A stretch of DNA of 64,000 nt, taken from assembly GCA_949361645.1 (NCBI GenBank), contig OX442416.1, forward strand, positions 10,068,129-10,132,128, written 5' to 3'. Below, piece by piece: positions 9,283 to 20,163 of the stretch (position 1 is its first letter; each line of letters begins with the position of its first letter). The notes under the pieces are model-generated. The model saw only the letters and a list, made by a program, of their open reading frames with translations. It did not search any database and was not told the DNA's origin. The position numbers and the translations under genes were made by a program. This DNA comes from Spongilla lacustris (Eukaryota; Porifera; Demospongiae; Spongillida; Spongillidae).

Positions 9283-11520
9283 GGTACAAGCAGTGTGCAC
9301 ACACAAGGCACAAGCACTGTGTACACACAAGGCACAAGCACTGTGCACACACAAGGTACAAGCACTGTGCACACACAAGGTACAAGCACTGTGTACACAC
9401 AAGGTACAAGCACTGTGCACACACAAGGTACAAGCACTGTGCACACACAAGGTACAAGCACTGTGTACACACTAGGTACAAGCACTGTGCACACACAAGG
9501 TACAAGCACTGTGCACACACAAGGTACTAGCACTATGCACACACAAGGTACAAGCACTGTGCACACACAAGGTACAAGCACTGTGTACACACAAGGTACA
9601 AGCACTGTGCACACACAAGGTACAAGCACTGTGCACACACAAGGTACTAGCACTATGCACACACAAGGTACAAGCACTGTGCACACACAAGGTACAAGCA
9701 CTGTGCACACACAAGGTACAAGCAGTGTGCACACACAAGGTACAAGCAGTGTGTACACAAGGTACAAGCACTGTACACACACAAGGTACAAGCAGTGTGC
9801 ACACAAGGTACAAGCACTGTGCACACACAAGGTACAAGCACTGTGCACACACAAGGTACTAGCACTATGTACACACAAGGTACAAGCAGTGTGTACACAC
9901 AAGGTACAAGCACTGTGCACACACAAGGTACAAGCACTGTGCACACACAAGGTACAAGCACTGTGCACACACAAGGTACAAGCACTGTGCACACACAAGG
10001 TACAAGCACTGTGCACACACAAGGTACAAGCACTGTGTACACACAAGGTACAAGCACTGTGCACACACAAGGTACAAGCAGTGTGCACACACAAGGTACA
10101 AGCACTGTGCACACACAAGGTACAAGCACTGTGCACACACAAGGTACAAGCAGTGTGCACACACAAGGTACAAGCACTGTGCACACACAAGGTACAAGCA
10201 CTGTGCACACACAAGGTACAAGCACTGTACACACACAAGGTACAAGCAGTGTGCACACACAAGGTACAAGCACTGTACACACACAAGGTACAAGCAGTGT
10301 GCACACACAAGGTACAAGCAGTGTGTACACACAAGGTACAAGCACTGTGCACACACAAGGTACAAGCACTGTGTACACACAAGGTACAAGCACTGTGCAC
10401 ACACAAGGTACAAGCACTGTGCACACACAAGGTACAAGCACTGTGCACACACAAGGTACAAGCACTGTGCACACACAAGGCACAAGCACTGTGTACACAC
10501 AAGGTACAAGCACTGTGCACACACAAGGTACTAGCACTATGTACACACAAGGTACAAGCAGTGTGTACATACAAGGTACAAGCACTGTGCACACAAGGTA
10601 CAAGCACTGTGTACACACAAGGTACAAGCACTGTGCACACACAAGGTACAAGCAGTGTGCACACACAAGGTACAAGCACTGTGCACACAAGGTACAAGCA
10701 CTGTGTACACACAAGGTACAAGCACTGTGCACACACAAGGTACAAGCACTGTGTACACACAAGGTACAAGCACTGTGCACACACAAGGTACAAGCAGTGT
10801 GTACATACAAGGTACAAGCACTGTGCTTGTACCTTGTGTGTGCACAGTGCTTGTACCTTGTGTGCACACTGCTTGTACCTTGTGTGTGTACAGTGCTTGT
10901 ACCTTGTGTGTGCACAGTGCTTGTACCTTGTGTGCACAGTGCTTGTACCTTGTGTGTGCACACTGCTTGTACCTTGTGTGTGCACAGTGCTTGTACCTTG
11001 TGTGTACACAGTGCTTGTACCTTGTGTGCACAGTGCTTGTACCTTGTGTGTGCACACTGCTTGTACCTTGTGTGTGCACAGTGCTTGTACCTTGTGTGTG
11101 CACAGTGCTTGTACCTTGTGTGTGCACAGTGCTTGTACCTTGTGTGTGCATAGTGCTAGTACCTTGTGTGTGCACAGTGCTTGTACCTTGTGTGTGCACA
11201 GTGCTTGTACCTAGTGTGTACACACTGCTTGTATCTTGTGTGTACACACTGCTTGTACCTTGTGTGTGCACAGTGCTTGTACCTTGTGTGTGCATAGTGC
11301 TAGTACACACACAAGGTACAAGCAGTGTGCACACAAGGTACAAGCACTGTGCACACACAAGGTACAAGCACTGTGTACACACAAGGTACAAGCACTGTGT
11401 ACACACAAGGTACAAGCACTGTGCACACACAAGGTACAAGCACTGTGCACACACAAGGTACAAGCAGTGTGCACACACAAGGCACAAGCACTGTGTACAC
11501 ACAAGGTACAAGCAGTGTGC
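9283..11520. repeat. 24-bp minisatellite with two orientation switches
   Basis: About 93 units of GGTACAAGCACTGTGCACAC plus ACAA, period 24, with variants GCAGTG, GTGTAC and a few 22-bp units. Units run in one orientation from 9283 to about 10823, then in reverse complement (CTTGTACCTTGTGTGTGCAC...) from there to about 11303, then forward again to 11520. Because the period is a multiple of three and the unit lacks stops in most frames, frames of several hundred codons appear on both strands; none is a gene. The array begins about 110 bp after the transposase stop codon, inside the TTAA element. Confidence 0.95.
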
Positions 11521-11554
11521 TCATACCAGGCATACACAATAGAATTATCAATTT

Positions 11555-11790
11555 CAATACCCCATGACAGCGTCTCAAAAAACACTCTTCTGCACAATCC
11601 GCGTGGGCAACCATGATTATCTAACACTTCTTCCAACTCCTAAGTACTCACTTTATCATAAAACAACAAAGAGTTTCAATCTTACCTCTGTATAGCTTCG
11701 ATGTCAACGAGCGCGTCCGTTTGGACTATCTTCATCAAGCACTTTATGACTTTTCTACATCGTAAAAAAGATCGGTTTGCATTGGCATGT
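11555..11790 (-). pseudogene. Exon-like duplicate, copy 1
   Basis: Diverged direct repeat of 11905-12135. On the minus strand the frame contains MPMQTDLFYDVEKS, followed by a stop, against MPTDRLYDVEKATSAW in copy 2, so copy 1 is broken. A good donor (ACAGAG|GTAAGA) follows on the minus strand at about 11683. The related exon at 3723-3846 lies outside the transposon. Confidence 0.4.
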
Positions 11791-11904
11791 AGCTTATAGA
11801 CTGGATATACTTCGCTGACAATTTGCATAGTGACCCGGTGTTCAGCTGCGCCGTATGTTCCGCCATCCCTCGGTGGCTCTAATAAGAATGATCAAATTTG
11901 AATC

Positions 11905-12190
11905 CCACAATAGCAGTGTCGCAAAAAACACTCTTCTTCACAATCCGCGTAGGCGATAAGATTGTCTAACACTTATTCCTACTCCCAAGTACTTACTTTG
12001 TAATAAAACGACAACAGTTTTCATCTCTCCACTTGACAGCGTCCATGCCAACCACAGCGTCTGTAACAAATATATCGATCCAAGCGCTAGTTGCCTTTTC
12101 TACATCGTACAAACGATCAGTTGGCATTGGCGTGTAGCGTATCCACTGATGAGACCGATTTTGAAAACTTCTACATTCAAAACTCGCTCG
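11905..12190 (-). pseudogene. Exon-like duplicate, copy 2
   Basis: Minus-strand open frame with NRSHQWIRYTPMPTDR then LYDVEKATSAWIDIF and AVVGMDAVKWRD. An AG acceptor (TTTTGAATGTAG) precedes the homologous part. It resembles the NRASLEW...VRYTPNPNR exon at 3723-3846 in the interrupted host gene, which suggests that the transposon carries captured host exons or that both derive from one repeat family. No named domain recognised. Confidence 0.4.
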
Positions 12191-12492
12191 GTTCAAAAGT
12201 TGTCACGCCCTGGTCACATGATATCTAAAAATACATTAACTCAGAAATTCAATTTCGCGGTTAAGTGCAATAGCGTCATTATATATCCGCTGGTAACCCT
12301 AAAAACATACGCCAAAAAGGCTAACCTGGTTAAACTTGGTTTGTGAAGAAAAGAACTGCATATTCTTCTAGCATATAGGAAAGGTGAGAGATTGTGGTTT
12401 GTGTATAGAAAGGTTGGTGGTCTACAGCGGGGTGGATACACTGTGGTGGCAACACACTCCAAAGCAGTCATTGAGTGACCCCAAGGCACTGT

Positions 12493-12520
12493 GTCATGAC
12501 AGCAGTCTTGCTGTCATGAC
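12493..12520. repeat. Perfect hairpin in repeat copy 1
   Basis: GTCATGACAGCA-GTCT-TGCTGTCATGAC: a 12-bp perfect stem with a 4-nt loop. Confidence 0.9.
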
Positions 12521-12828
12521 TACTGTGGCTATAGGGTGTGTTTTGCTAGTAGTGGACTGGGGACTAGAGAGGCAGAAAGCCTGCCGTCTTCCCAGGGGTA
12601 TGGACACATCACACAAACAGAGTGCAGAAGTGTTGTGGATGATGGTCCCCTAGTCCTGGGTGTGTTTGGGGCGTGGCCAACATCACTATTCTTCTAGCAT
12701 ATAAGAAGGGTGAGAGATTGTGGTTTGTGTATAGAAAGGTTGGGGGTCTACAGAGGGGTGAATACCAACAGTGTCACTGTGGTGGCAACACACTCCAAAA
12801 CAGTCATTGAGTGACCCCAAGGCACTGT

Positions 12829-12856
12829 GTCATGACAGCAGTCTTGCTGTCATGAC
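12829..12856. repeat. Perfect hairpin in repeat copy 2
   Basis: Same 12-bp stem and GTCT loop, unchanged although the surrounding copy has diverged. Confidence 0.9.
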
Positions 12857-13154
12857 TATTTTGGCTATAGGGTGTGTTTTGCTAGTAGTGGACTGGGGAC
12901 TAGAGAGGCAGAAAGCCTGCCGTCTTCCCAGGGGTATGGACACATCACACAAACAGAGTGCAGAAGTGTTGTGGATGATGGTCCCCTAGTCCTGGGTGTG
13001 TTTGGGGCGTGACCAACATTACTATTCTTCTAGCATATAAGAAGGGTGAGAGATTGTGGTTTGTGTATAGAAAGGTTGGTGGTCTACAGCGGGGTGGATA
13101 CACTGTGGTGGCAACACACTCCAAAGCAGTCATTGAGTGACCCCAAGGCACTGT

Positions 13155-13182
13155 GTCATGACAGCAGTCTTGCTGTCATGAC
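13155..13182. repeat. Perfect hairpin in repeat copy 3
   Basis: Same 12-bp stem and GTCT loop. Confidence 0.9.
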
Positions 13183-13479
13183 TATTTTGGCTATAGGGTG
13201 TGTTTTGCTAATAGTGGACTGGGGACTAGAGAGGCAGAAAGCCTGCCGTCTTCCCAGGGGTATGGACACAGTGCACAAGTGGAGTGCAGAAGTATTGTGG
13301 ATTATGGTCCCCATATATTGGGTGTGTTTGGGGCAGGGCCAATATCATTACTCCTGTGGCATATAAGAAGGGTGGAAGATTATGGTTTGTGACTTCACAT
13401 ACCCCAAAGCACTGTGTCACTACTCCTGTGGCATATTATCAGGGTTGAAGATACAAATACTTGTGCCTCTTTTAATATC

Positions 13480-13800
13480 GAAATACAATGGGACACACGC
13501 CATAAGCGTGCAAGGGAAACACCGCAACCCATAAGCGCGTGCAAGGGACACACCCTATAAGCAGGCATACAGGCGTTATTAGGGACACAACCCATAAGAC
13601 TGATAAGCGCGTGCAGAAGGACACACCCTATAAACTTAACCCCTCAGGCATACACATGTATAATAGTTATAAGGGGCACACGCCATAAGCGTACAAGGGA
13701 CAAAATACAAGGGGCACGCCACACAAGCAGGAACACACGGTTACACACCCCATAAACGTAGAAGGGACACAACCTCCGGCGTAGCCACACCCTTGTGAAT
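13480..13800. repeat. Degenerate GGGACACACCC(A/T)TAAGCG array
   Basis: Irregularly spaced copies of GGGACACACGCCATAAGCGTGCAA and variants (GGGACACACCCTATAAGC, GGGGCACACGCCATAAGCG, AGGGACACAACCCATAAG). Spacing is 25-60 bp. No gene. Confidence 0.8.
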
Positions 13801-14026
13801 CCGCCGAAGGTGTGGCTAGCGTACATCCGTATGCGCATTCTAGCTCATGCACAAGCGTACAAGACTTAGATACAAAAAACGAACGCAAAGCATAGAAGAG
13901 CACACTCCAGTATATATGGGACACACCCTGAAGAACTAAACAGACACAAGCGAACTGTTGTACTTGGCACTAGCACTTACTTCGTTTGAACGCGCGGTAA
14001 TCAAAAGTACGTACGTAATTCCAAAC

Positions 14027-14060
14027 ACGCGCGCGCCGCGTATATATGGCGTGCGCGCGT
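14027..14060. repeat. GC-rich palindrome beside right transposon end
   Basis: ACGCGCGCGCC, then CGCGTATATAT, then GGCGTGCGCGCGT: an imperfect hairpin of alternating CG/TA steps, just inside the right terminal inverted repeat. CG-rich sequence of the same type (GCGCGCGCCGCG) sits at the related end near 54695. Confidence 0.75.
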
Positions 14061-14080
14061 CAAAATTTTGGGACCCGTCC
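14061..14080 (-). repeat. Right terminal inverted repeat of TTAA element
   Basis: CAAAATTTTGGGACCCGTCC followed by TTAA at 14081-14084. It is the reverse complement of the left end apart from one indel. Confidence 0.8.
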
Positions 14081-14094
14081 TTAACTGCCTGGAG

Positions 14095-14317
14095 TTAGAA
14101 TAGGCGTCTGAAATGAGAGGCTTGGGATGATCCAGTAATATGGTGTAATGACTAAGTATTTGTTAGAAACTGAAAATGGCCCCCAAAGTTGAGGTAGAAC
14201 CTTCATCTCTGCTATTTCACCTTCACGCACAGCACCACATGGTACTACGATTTTAAGACCATAATCAGGATTCTCATATATGCCTCCTTCACTAGAGAAC
14301 TTGGCAATGTCATGTGC
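14095..14317 (-). pseudogene. ZU5 domain, N-terminal half (minus-strand exon)
   Basis: Minus-strand exon following a good acceptor (TTGATTGTTTCGGTAG). The translation has the start of a ZU5 domain: FSSEGGIYENPDYGLKIVVP, then CGAV, then GEIAEMKVLPQLWGPF and ITPYYWI. The pattern GG-x-G-hydrophobic-VP-x-GAV is what ZU5 domains show. The second half appears at 4107-4505 on the same strand beyond the transposon. The donor is not clear. ZU5 proteins are membrane-adaptor or death-signalling proteins; the identity of this one cannot be fixed from the fragment. Confidence 0.6.
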
Positions 14318-14339
14318 TGTATCTACCGAAACAATCAAT

Positions 14340-16200
14340 GAAGCAATGAATTTACAGATATTCTGACATCAATAATACATGCATATTTTTAATTAAATTC
14401 AGAAGACTTCATATCCTTGATTCAATTACATATTCTCTTACCAGTAGTATACCAATTCAAATTAGAATACAATTAGGTATATGGATAGTTTGTGGACAAG
14501 AGGAAGATTGTCTTTTGGCTATTGCAAGATATACATGTATGGTTCCCAACTCTGCGACTCTTAAACCAAAATTCCGTCCCAAATATACCCTATTAAACTC
14601 CATCTCCATGCATCAATAAATTGTGTTCTCAAGTACATTTTGCTCTGCAATTAATTTACTCTTGTTGGCATGTACACAAATCAAGCTTTGGAATAAAAGT
14701 TGGATAAAAAAGCTAGTGACAATAACCTCTACTGCCAATAATTCATGAGGCCATATACTATCTCTGATGAGGCCCAGGGCTAGGACCGCTTGGAAATTGG
14801 CACCAGATTCTACAGCACCACATTCCTATTACATTTTAACGCAATTACGATGCGGCTGAACAAAAATCAAATAATGCGGGCAACCGTAGCATTCATGAAG
14901 GTCGACAAATAGAATTAATGAACAGCCACACGGACCCACCTAGTGACCCAAGACAGCCACTGGCCTGGATTATAATATGGACTACATGTAGGCCTGTCTG
15001 AAATGCTATCCACATTTTGTATATCTATAGACTGTTCCCCTTCATGACTGTGGCTCAGTACATAGAATGTCACATTTTTAATCAGCCATCTGCGGCTTCC
15101 ATGTTGCAGACAAACAAAGTGATGGATTAGTAAGACACCACCACAGGAGCATCTCACTAGGTCTGTATGATAGTTCTATGCATGTATTCTCTCCATAGAC
15201 CCTTTCCCTTGATGACTGTGGCTATGTCACACATTCTAATTTTAGCCTTGTCACCTCCTACCATATTGGTGAGAAATAAGCATCTGATTAAGCCTGTCTG
15301 ACAATGCTACTTATTTTTCATGTGCTTGGTCACCATTAAGGAATCCAACAAGCTCTTGTGACAAGTTGGACTTGGACTAGTTAGCACCATGTGTACATTG
15401 TATGAAGATTTACGTATTTTGCTACAAAGTGTTTATGAGTGCTTTTTCTCAGCATTTTGTCATGAAGTGAATTAAGACTAATTGATACTCCTAAGATTCA
15501 GACGGATTATTAGGTGAAACATCACAAAATACACAATATAATTGCGTATATTGCTGTGCAATAAACACAACCAACATACCTATGCCTGCACTCAGCACAA
15601 TTAAACTTTTATACATGCAGATACCTATTGATAGAGTGTAACCCGACCACTTAGGTTCACTGTTTCAGAACTGTCATTGTTGACAGTCACTTACACAACA
15701 GTCAATGAGAGTGTCATAACACCTCCAAAATATGTAGGTCATTTTACATATTCAGCCATGTGATATACCCCTGAAAGTAAGTTCAGTGCAAGGTTTGTCA
15801 ATTTGTCATAGCTATACATAAATATGACCATTGTTGTGTCACAGCTAGACATATGCACATGAAGTCATTGAGCAATACGTACAGTTCTAAGGGCTATATA
15901 AGTACCAACAATGTAAGTTTTTTTAAAAACAATAAAATCGCTATATGCTTGCATTATTTTATTTAGTATGTCTTATAACAAGTTTAGTACCATATAATAT
16001 ATCAGGCGAAGAAGAAATACAACATAGACTTTGCGAGGCTCAATATATGCTGTAATTAGAGAGAGGCCTTCCTCCAATTATCTCCTCAAGATGCAGCCCG
16101 CATGGATACTGGTTCTTGGTTACTGCAGCTTAATCCAACTGTACTAACCCTTCAGATAAGTATGTTTTGGCTGTTTACAAATGTTTGCCGTGATATCCTG
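14340..16200. other. Mostly unannotated; weak diverged repeat
   Basis: No gene supported. A weak duplication is visible: CTATAGACTGTTCCCCTTCATGACTGTGGCT near 15026 resembles CCATAGACCCTTTCCCTTGATGACTGTGGCT near 15196, and GGCCTGTCTGAAATGCTA near 14990 resembles AGCCTGTCTGACAATGCTA near 15291. Confidence 0.5.
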
Positions 16201-16222
16201 ACTACCTCACTGACTCCAACAT

Positions 16223-17200
16223 TCAGCGGCGGCTCCTAGCGGAACCCAACCTGACGCTAAAGAAGGCTCTAGAGGTAGCACAAGCGATGGAGACAGCAGT
16301 GCATGGTTCTTCGGATCTACAGCCTGCGCCAGCTGCTGGTGTTGCTGTAGGAAAACAGCGGAGAGGAGTGAATGAAGACCCCGTTAAATGCTTCAGGTAT
16401 GGAGGGAAACACATGGCGATGGCATGCAAGTTTACAGACGCAGAATGATTCAATTGTGGGATGAAAGGCCAGAAGGGAAGCCAAGCAAGAGTACGGGCAA
16501 GCGACAATGCCAATGCAGATGTCCTAAGCAGGCTTCCGCTACAGGAATATCCCAAGGAAGTGACATTGCTGGGAGAGACAGTCATGCTGCTGGAGACTCT
16601 TTGGTCATCTCCAGTGAATGCCAAACAGATTGCTGAATGGATGGCCAAGGATCCTGTCCTGTGCAAAGTTAAGAAATGGCTCAGTCAGGGATGGATTGAT
16701 ACAGATTATCATGTGGAGGACCTCCGACCCTACCGCCAACATAAGGAGGAGTTGAGTCTACAAGATGGCTGTATCTTGTGGGGATCCTAAGTGGTGGTAC
16801 CAGAACAAGACCGGAAGCTAGAGATTGAAGAATTACACGCTGAACACCAGGGCATGTCTCGGATGAAGAGCTTGGGACGAAGTATTGTATGGTGGCCAAA
16901 CATGGATGCAGATGTGGAGGAACATGTCAAGAGGTGTGATGTATGTACCAGAAGGTTCCAGCAGTAACTCCCTTGCACCCTTGGGAGTGGCCAGAGCTAC
17001 CGTGATGCCGCCTACATGCAGACTGTGCTGGCCCATTCATGGGGAAGATGTTTCTCCTGATCATGGATGCACATAGCAAGTGGCTCGAGGCTCACACAGT
17101 GGAATCTGCTACCTCTGCAGTAACCATTCAAATGATGAAGGCATCTTTTGCATGTCATGGTCTGTAACCATGGTCACCGACAATGGAAGTGTCTTCACTA
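16223..17200 (+). pseudogene. Ty3/gypsy relic, copy 1 (gag end, RNase H end, integrase)
   Basis: The gag C-terminus (LAEPNLTLKKALEVAQAMET) leads to a CCHC-like knuckle (CFRYGGKHMAMACKF) with an in-frame TGA at about 16447. The reading then jumps to a RNase H end (NANADVLSRLP), so protease, reverse transcriptase and most of RNase H are missing. An integrase zinc-binding part follows (HAEHQGMSRMKSL ... CDVC), then core pieces (MDAHSKWLEAHTVESATSAV) and, after a frameshift, VTDNGSVFT. At about 17200 it joins directly to RNase H of copy 2. A dead retrotransposon, rearranged after insertion or formed by template switching. Confidence 0.8.
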
Positions 17201-18520
17201 GGCCATTTATGGTGTATTCAGACCACAAACCTCTGCAATATTTATTTTCTGAGTCCCGTCCAGTTCCAGTAATGGCATCTGGGAGAATTATGAGATGGGC
17301 TTTAACTTTGAGTGCATATGAGTATCGGATTGTGTATAGATCTGCAGGGAAGCAGGGCAATGCTGATGGACTCAGTCGACTTCCGATGGAAGAAGCACTC
17401 GAGGTAGTGCCCCTGCCAGGAGATTTGGTCCTGATGATGGAGGCACTGGCAGACACAGACTCACCAGTGACTGTAACCACCATCAGAAGTGCAACTGCCA
17501 GAGAGAATGTACTGTCCAAGGTTCGGGAATTGATTATTAAGGGGTAGCCAGCGGGCAAAGTTTTTGGACAAGAGTTCGAGCAGTACAGTAGGAAAGCCAT
17601 GGAATTGAGTGTACAGGATGGATGTGTACTTGTACTATGGGGAAGTTAGCTCTGAGGCCTGCAGTGATCCAGATGCTTCATGAAGGTCATCCCGGTACTT
17701 CAAGGATGAAGGCTTTACAGGTCCATTCCTTGGAAGAACATTCCTTATTGTGGCTGATGCCCATTCCAAGTGGTTGGAGGTCACTCCAGTTTCTTCCACT
17801 TCTTCTCAGCAGGTGGTTCGAGTATTAAGAAACTTATTCTCAACTCATGGACTTCCAGATGTGATTGTGTCTGACAATGGCACTGCCTTTACTAGTGTTG
17901 AGTTTGAAACCTTTATGAAACGTAATGGCATTAGACATGTCCGCTGTGCACCTTACCCATCCATCAAGCAATGGACTGGCTGAAAGAGCTGTTCAAACCT
18001 TCAAAGAAGCCATGAAAAAGACAAAGGGTGACATTGATGTTCGCATTGCAAGATTACTCTTCCAATACAGAATTACACCACATGCAACTACAGGCCAGTC
18101 TCCGGCATTCTTTCTGTTGAGACGTCAACCTAGATCAGCTTTGGACCTAATGGTTCCAGATATAGGTTCCAGAGTTCAGCAAAGTCAAGAGCGCCAGAAA
18201 GTAAATCATAATCAAGGGGTTAAGGTGCGCCTGTTTAGTGTGGGAGATGCAGTTTTCGTGAAAAACTTCAGTGGATCTCCCAAGTGGATTCCTGGAAGGG
18301 TGATAGCAAACAGAGGTCCTTTGTCACTGGTAATTCAGCTATAGACAATGGGTCAAAGGTGAACAGACATGTAGATCATGTAAGGGTTCGAGAACAAGAG
18401 GGAGACAATGCAGGAGAAGAGGAAGAGGCAGATGGTGACATTCTACCACCCCCTGAGTCAGCAGAACCAGACCCTGAGGTTCCAGCAGATAGGCAGGAGC
18501 TACCACCACAAGCACCAGTA
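17200..18520 (+). pseudogene. Ty3/gypsy relic, copy 2 (RNase H and integrase)
   Basis: Starts within RNase H (VYSDHKPLQYLFSES, then NADGLSRLP). After stops and deletions the integrase core continues with VADAHSKWLEVTPV, IVSDNGTAFTSVEF and, after a one-base frameshift near 17960, SNGLAERAVQTFKEAMKK. The C-terminal part (VKVRLFSVGDAVFVKNFSG) ends in an acidic tail near 18530. The related core fragment in copy 1 shows that the two pieces come from the same family. The sequence after 18530 with an AATAAA (about 18725) may be a 3' LTR, but no partner LTR is visible. Confidence 0.8.
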
Positions 18521-18984
18521 ATGGAGGAATAATAGAACATGCAACTTGCCATGGAGCATGCGCAGTGACGAGTTTGGGTAATACTTAATGTCTACCATTT
18601 AAGGAAGAGTCAGTTGAGACTGGAGATACCTGGTACTAGAACGGCAGATGGTCTGAGTGTGTATGGACCTTGTATCAGTGTGTTATATGTGTTTGTTGCT
18701 GCTGCAGTGATTATTGTGTGTGCCAATAAACTTGTCCGTTGTCATTGGTCAGCGGCTAGGTACAACAGGTTCATTTGTTTTCAAAAGGACTAGCTCGAAT
18801 TAATTCATACTGCGGTTTTGCATTTCGAAAACATTGGATCAAATTTAAATCGTCTAATCCCATCTTTAAAGCCAAAGTATATTGCACATTTTCAACATGT
18901 ACATGTAATGTGCTAGCATTTTTGGACACTACGGAATTGTCAAATGTGCATGTTACCATAAATGTAAAGTTTGAGGGAAGCATA

Positions 18985-20163
18985 TGCCACATCAGCAGCA
19001 AACGACACGCTCAGAAAATTAGCTCCAAAAAACTCATGTGCCTCCATCTAAGGAATATATCGAAAGGATACTGCAACTTAAACCTGGACAGTATGCAGTA
19101 GGAAATCGGGACAATGTAGGTTGCAGCCCAGCTGTGCGGAGAACAATATCATCTGAAGCACGGCTTGCTTTCCAAGATGACAAAAACCTGATATCTTCGC
19201 TTTTAATAACAAAACATAGAAACAGATGAGCCTAAACTTTATGATGGAGAAAATAACCCTACACGAGCTGTTTATGGGTATAAACGGCTCATTCAGGCCT
19301 CTCCATTTTCTGTGATATGCTTTAATGATGCAGCAGTCAGATTATATCATGATGTACCAAAGACAAACCCTATATTCTGTGATGCAACTGGTACAATCAT
19401 ATTTTCTTTTTCATTAGCAACAAAAAAGAAAATAAAGCTGTTACCTACTATTACAGCCTAGTGGTAAAGCACCCTTGTAAGAGGTAAACCCCCTATTGTC
19501 GTTGCAGAAATAATCTCAACTGATCACACTGTTAACAGTTTCATACTTCCTTAATTGTTTTCAGAGAGCAGAAGGTTTAATATTCAGGTACAGACAAGTC
19601 CCAAACAGTTAATCATTGATCGAAGTATGGTTTTGCTGTTGAGCTTCTTGCAATCATTTAATATGGAAACGTTACATGAATACCTACAAAGAACCTTCTG
19701 CATACGTAGTGGAGCTGGAAGTGACAAGGATTTTGAAAAGATCTCTCCTGATGCATATACTAGCCATGTTATGAATTCTGCCAAAAAAGATTGCAAAAAA
19801 TGGTGAGTTAGTTATATCATGTTCACATAATGATACATGTATATTTCTTTTTTACCATAGGCTTCAGAAAAGGCCATATTCCTTTTTGGTGTAGTGAATT
19901 GTACAACTTTAAAGGAGCTGGTGAGAAGATTATTGCTATTGAAAGTCTTGTATTGCTCAGATAGAAATCTCTGGATTGCATAAAGGCATACAATACTATT
20001 GTAGGTATTATAAACTCGCTTAATAATGAAATTACCTTGCCAAGATGAAAAATGTTGTACATGTATAGAGGAAACATTTAATTATGTAAAAGAATTTGAT
20101 AATGGCTGTGCATTTGTCAAACCGTTTGGGGCATATTTTCAACATGAAGCATAACTTCACAGG
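18985..20163 (+). pseudogene. MULE-like transposase gene, 5' exons (frameshifted)
   Basis: Pieces in order are PSKEYIERILQLKPGQYAVG (19036 on), TDEPKLYDGENNPTRAVYGY, then FCDATGTIIFSFS (about 19370), YYSLVVKHPCKR, VVAEIISTDHTV, and QTSPKQLIIDRSMVLLLSF (19590 on). The DATG and IIDRS blocks, spaced as here with a P-I/V-x-VAE segment between, match what I know of MULE-like DDE transposases found as repeats in metazoan genomes. One-base frameshifts near 19215 and 19480 break the frame. A good donor follows DCKKW (AAATG|GTGAGTTA, 19802), and an acceptor lies near 19860 (TTTTTTACCATAG). It continues into the better preserved exons downstream. Confidence 0.55.

Larger units (their letters stand above)
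12361..13455. repeat. ~330-bp tandem repeat, three full copies plus partials
   Basis: Copies begin with TATTCTTCTAGCATATA at 12361, 12688 and 13023 (periods 327 and 335); truncated copies begin at about 13350 and 13421. Copies differ by small indels, for example an AATACCAACAGTGTC insertion in copy 2. Each full copy carries a perfect 12-bp hairpin. Short frames repeated in each copy look like repeat artefacts. Confidence 0.93.
4527..14080. mobile_element. 9.55-kb DNA transposon with TTAA target duplication
   Basis: The left end at 4527 reads GGACGGGTCCCAATAATTTT; the right end at 14080, read on the minus strand, is GGACGGGTCCCAAAATTTTG. This is a terminal inverted repeat of about 20 bp with one indel, and TTAA stands immediately outside both ends (4523-4526 and 14081-14084). 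TTAA duplications are typical of the piggyBac and Kolobok superfamilies. Inside are one long transposase-like frame (5508-9170), a 24-bp minisatellite (9283-11520), exon-like duplicates (11555-12190), 330-bp tandem repeats (12361-13455) and a degenerate array (13480-13800). A related right end occurs at 54690-54734. The element separates two halves of a minus-strand ZU5 gene fragment. Superfamily is not decided: I see no piggyBac signature I can name with confidence. Confidence 0.75.

Noticed and set aside
9177..11636. Very long open frames on both strands (up to ~647 codons, GTSTVHTQ / CTLCVHSA repeats)
   Set aside because: They are translations of the 24-bp minisatellite, whose period is a multiple of three; frames are open on both strands at once and switch where the array inverts.
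4478..14094. Extension of the transposon inverted repeat outward (CTCCAGGCAG on the left, CTGCCTGGAG on the right)
   Set aside because: A ~24-bp insertion would be needed on the left between this match and TTAA, and TTAA already marks the ends; probably chance or part of host exon sequence.
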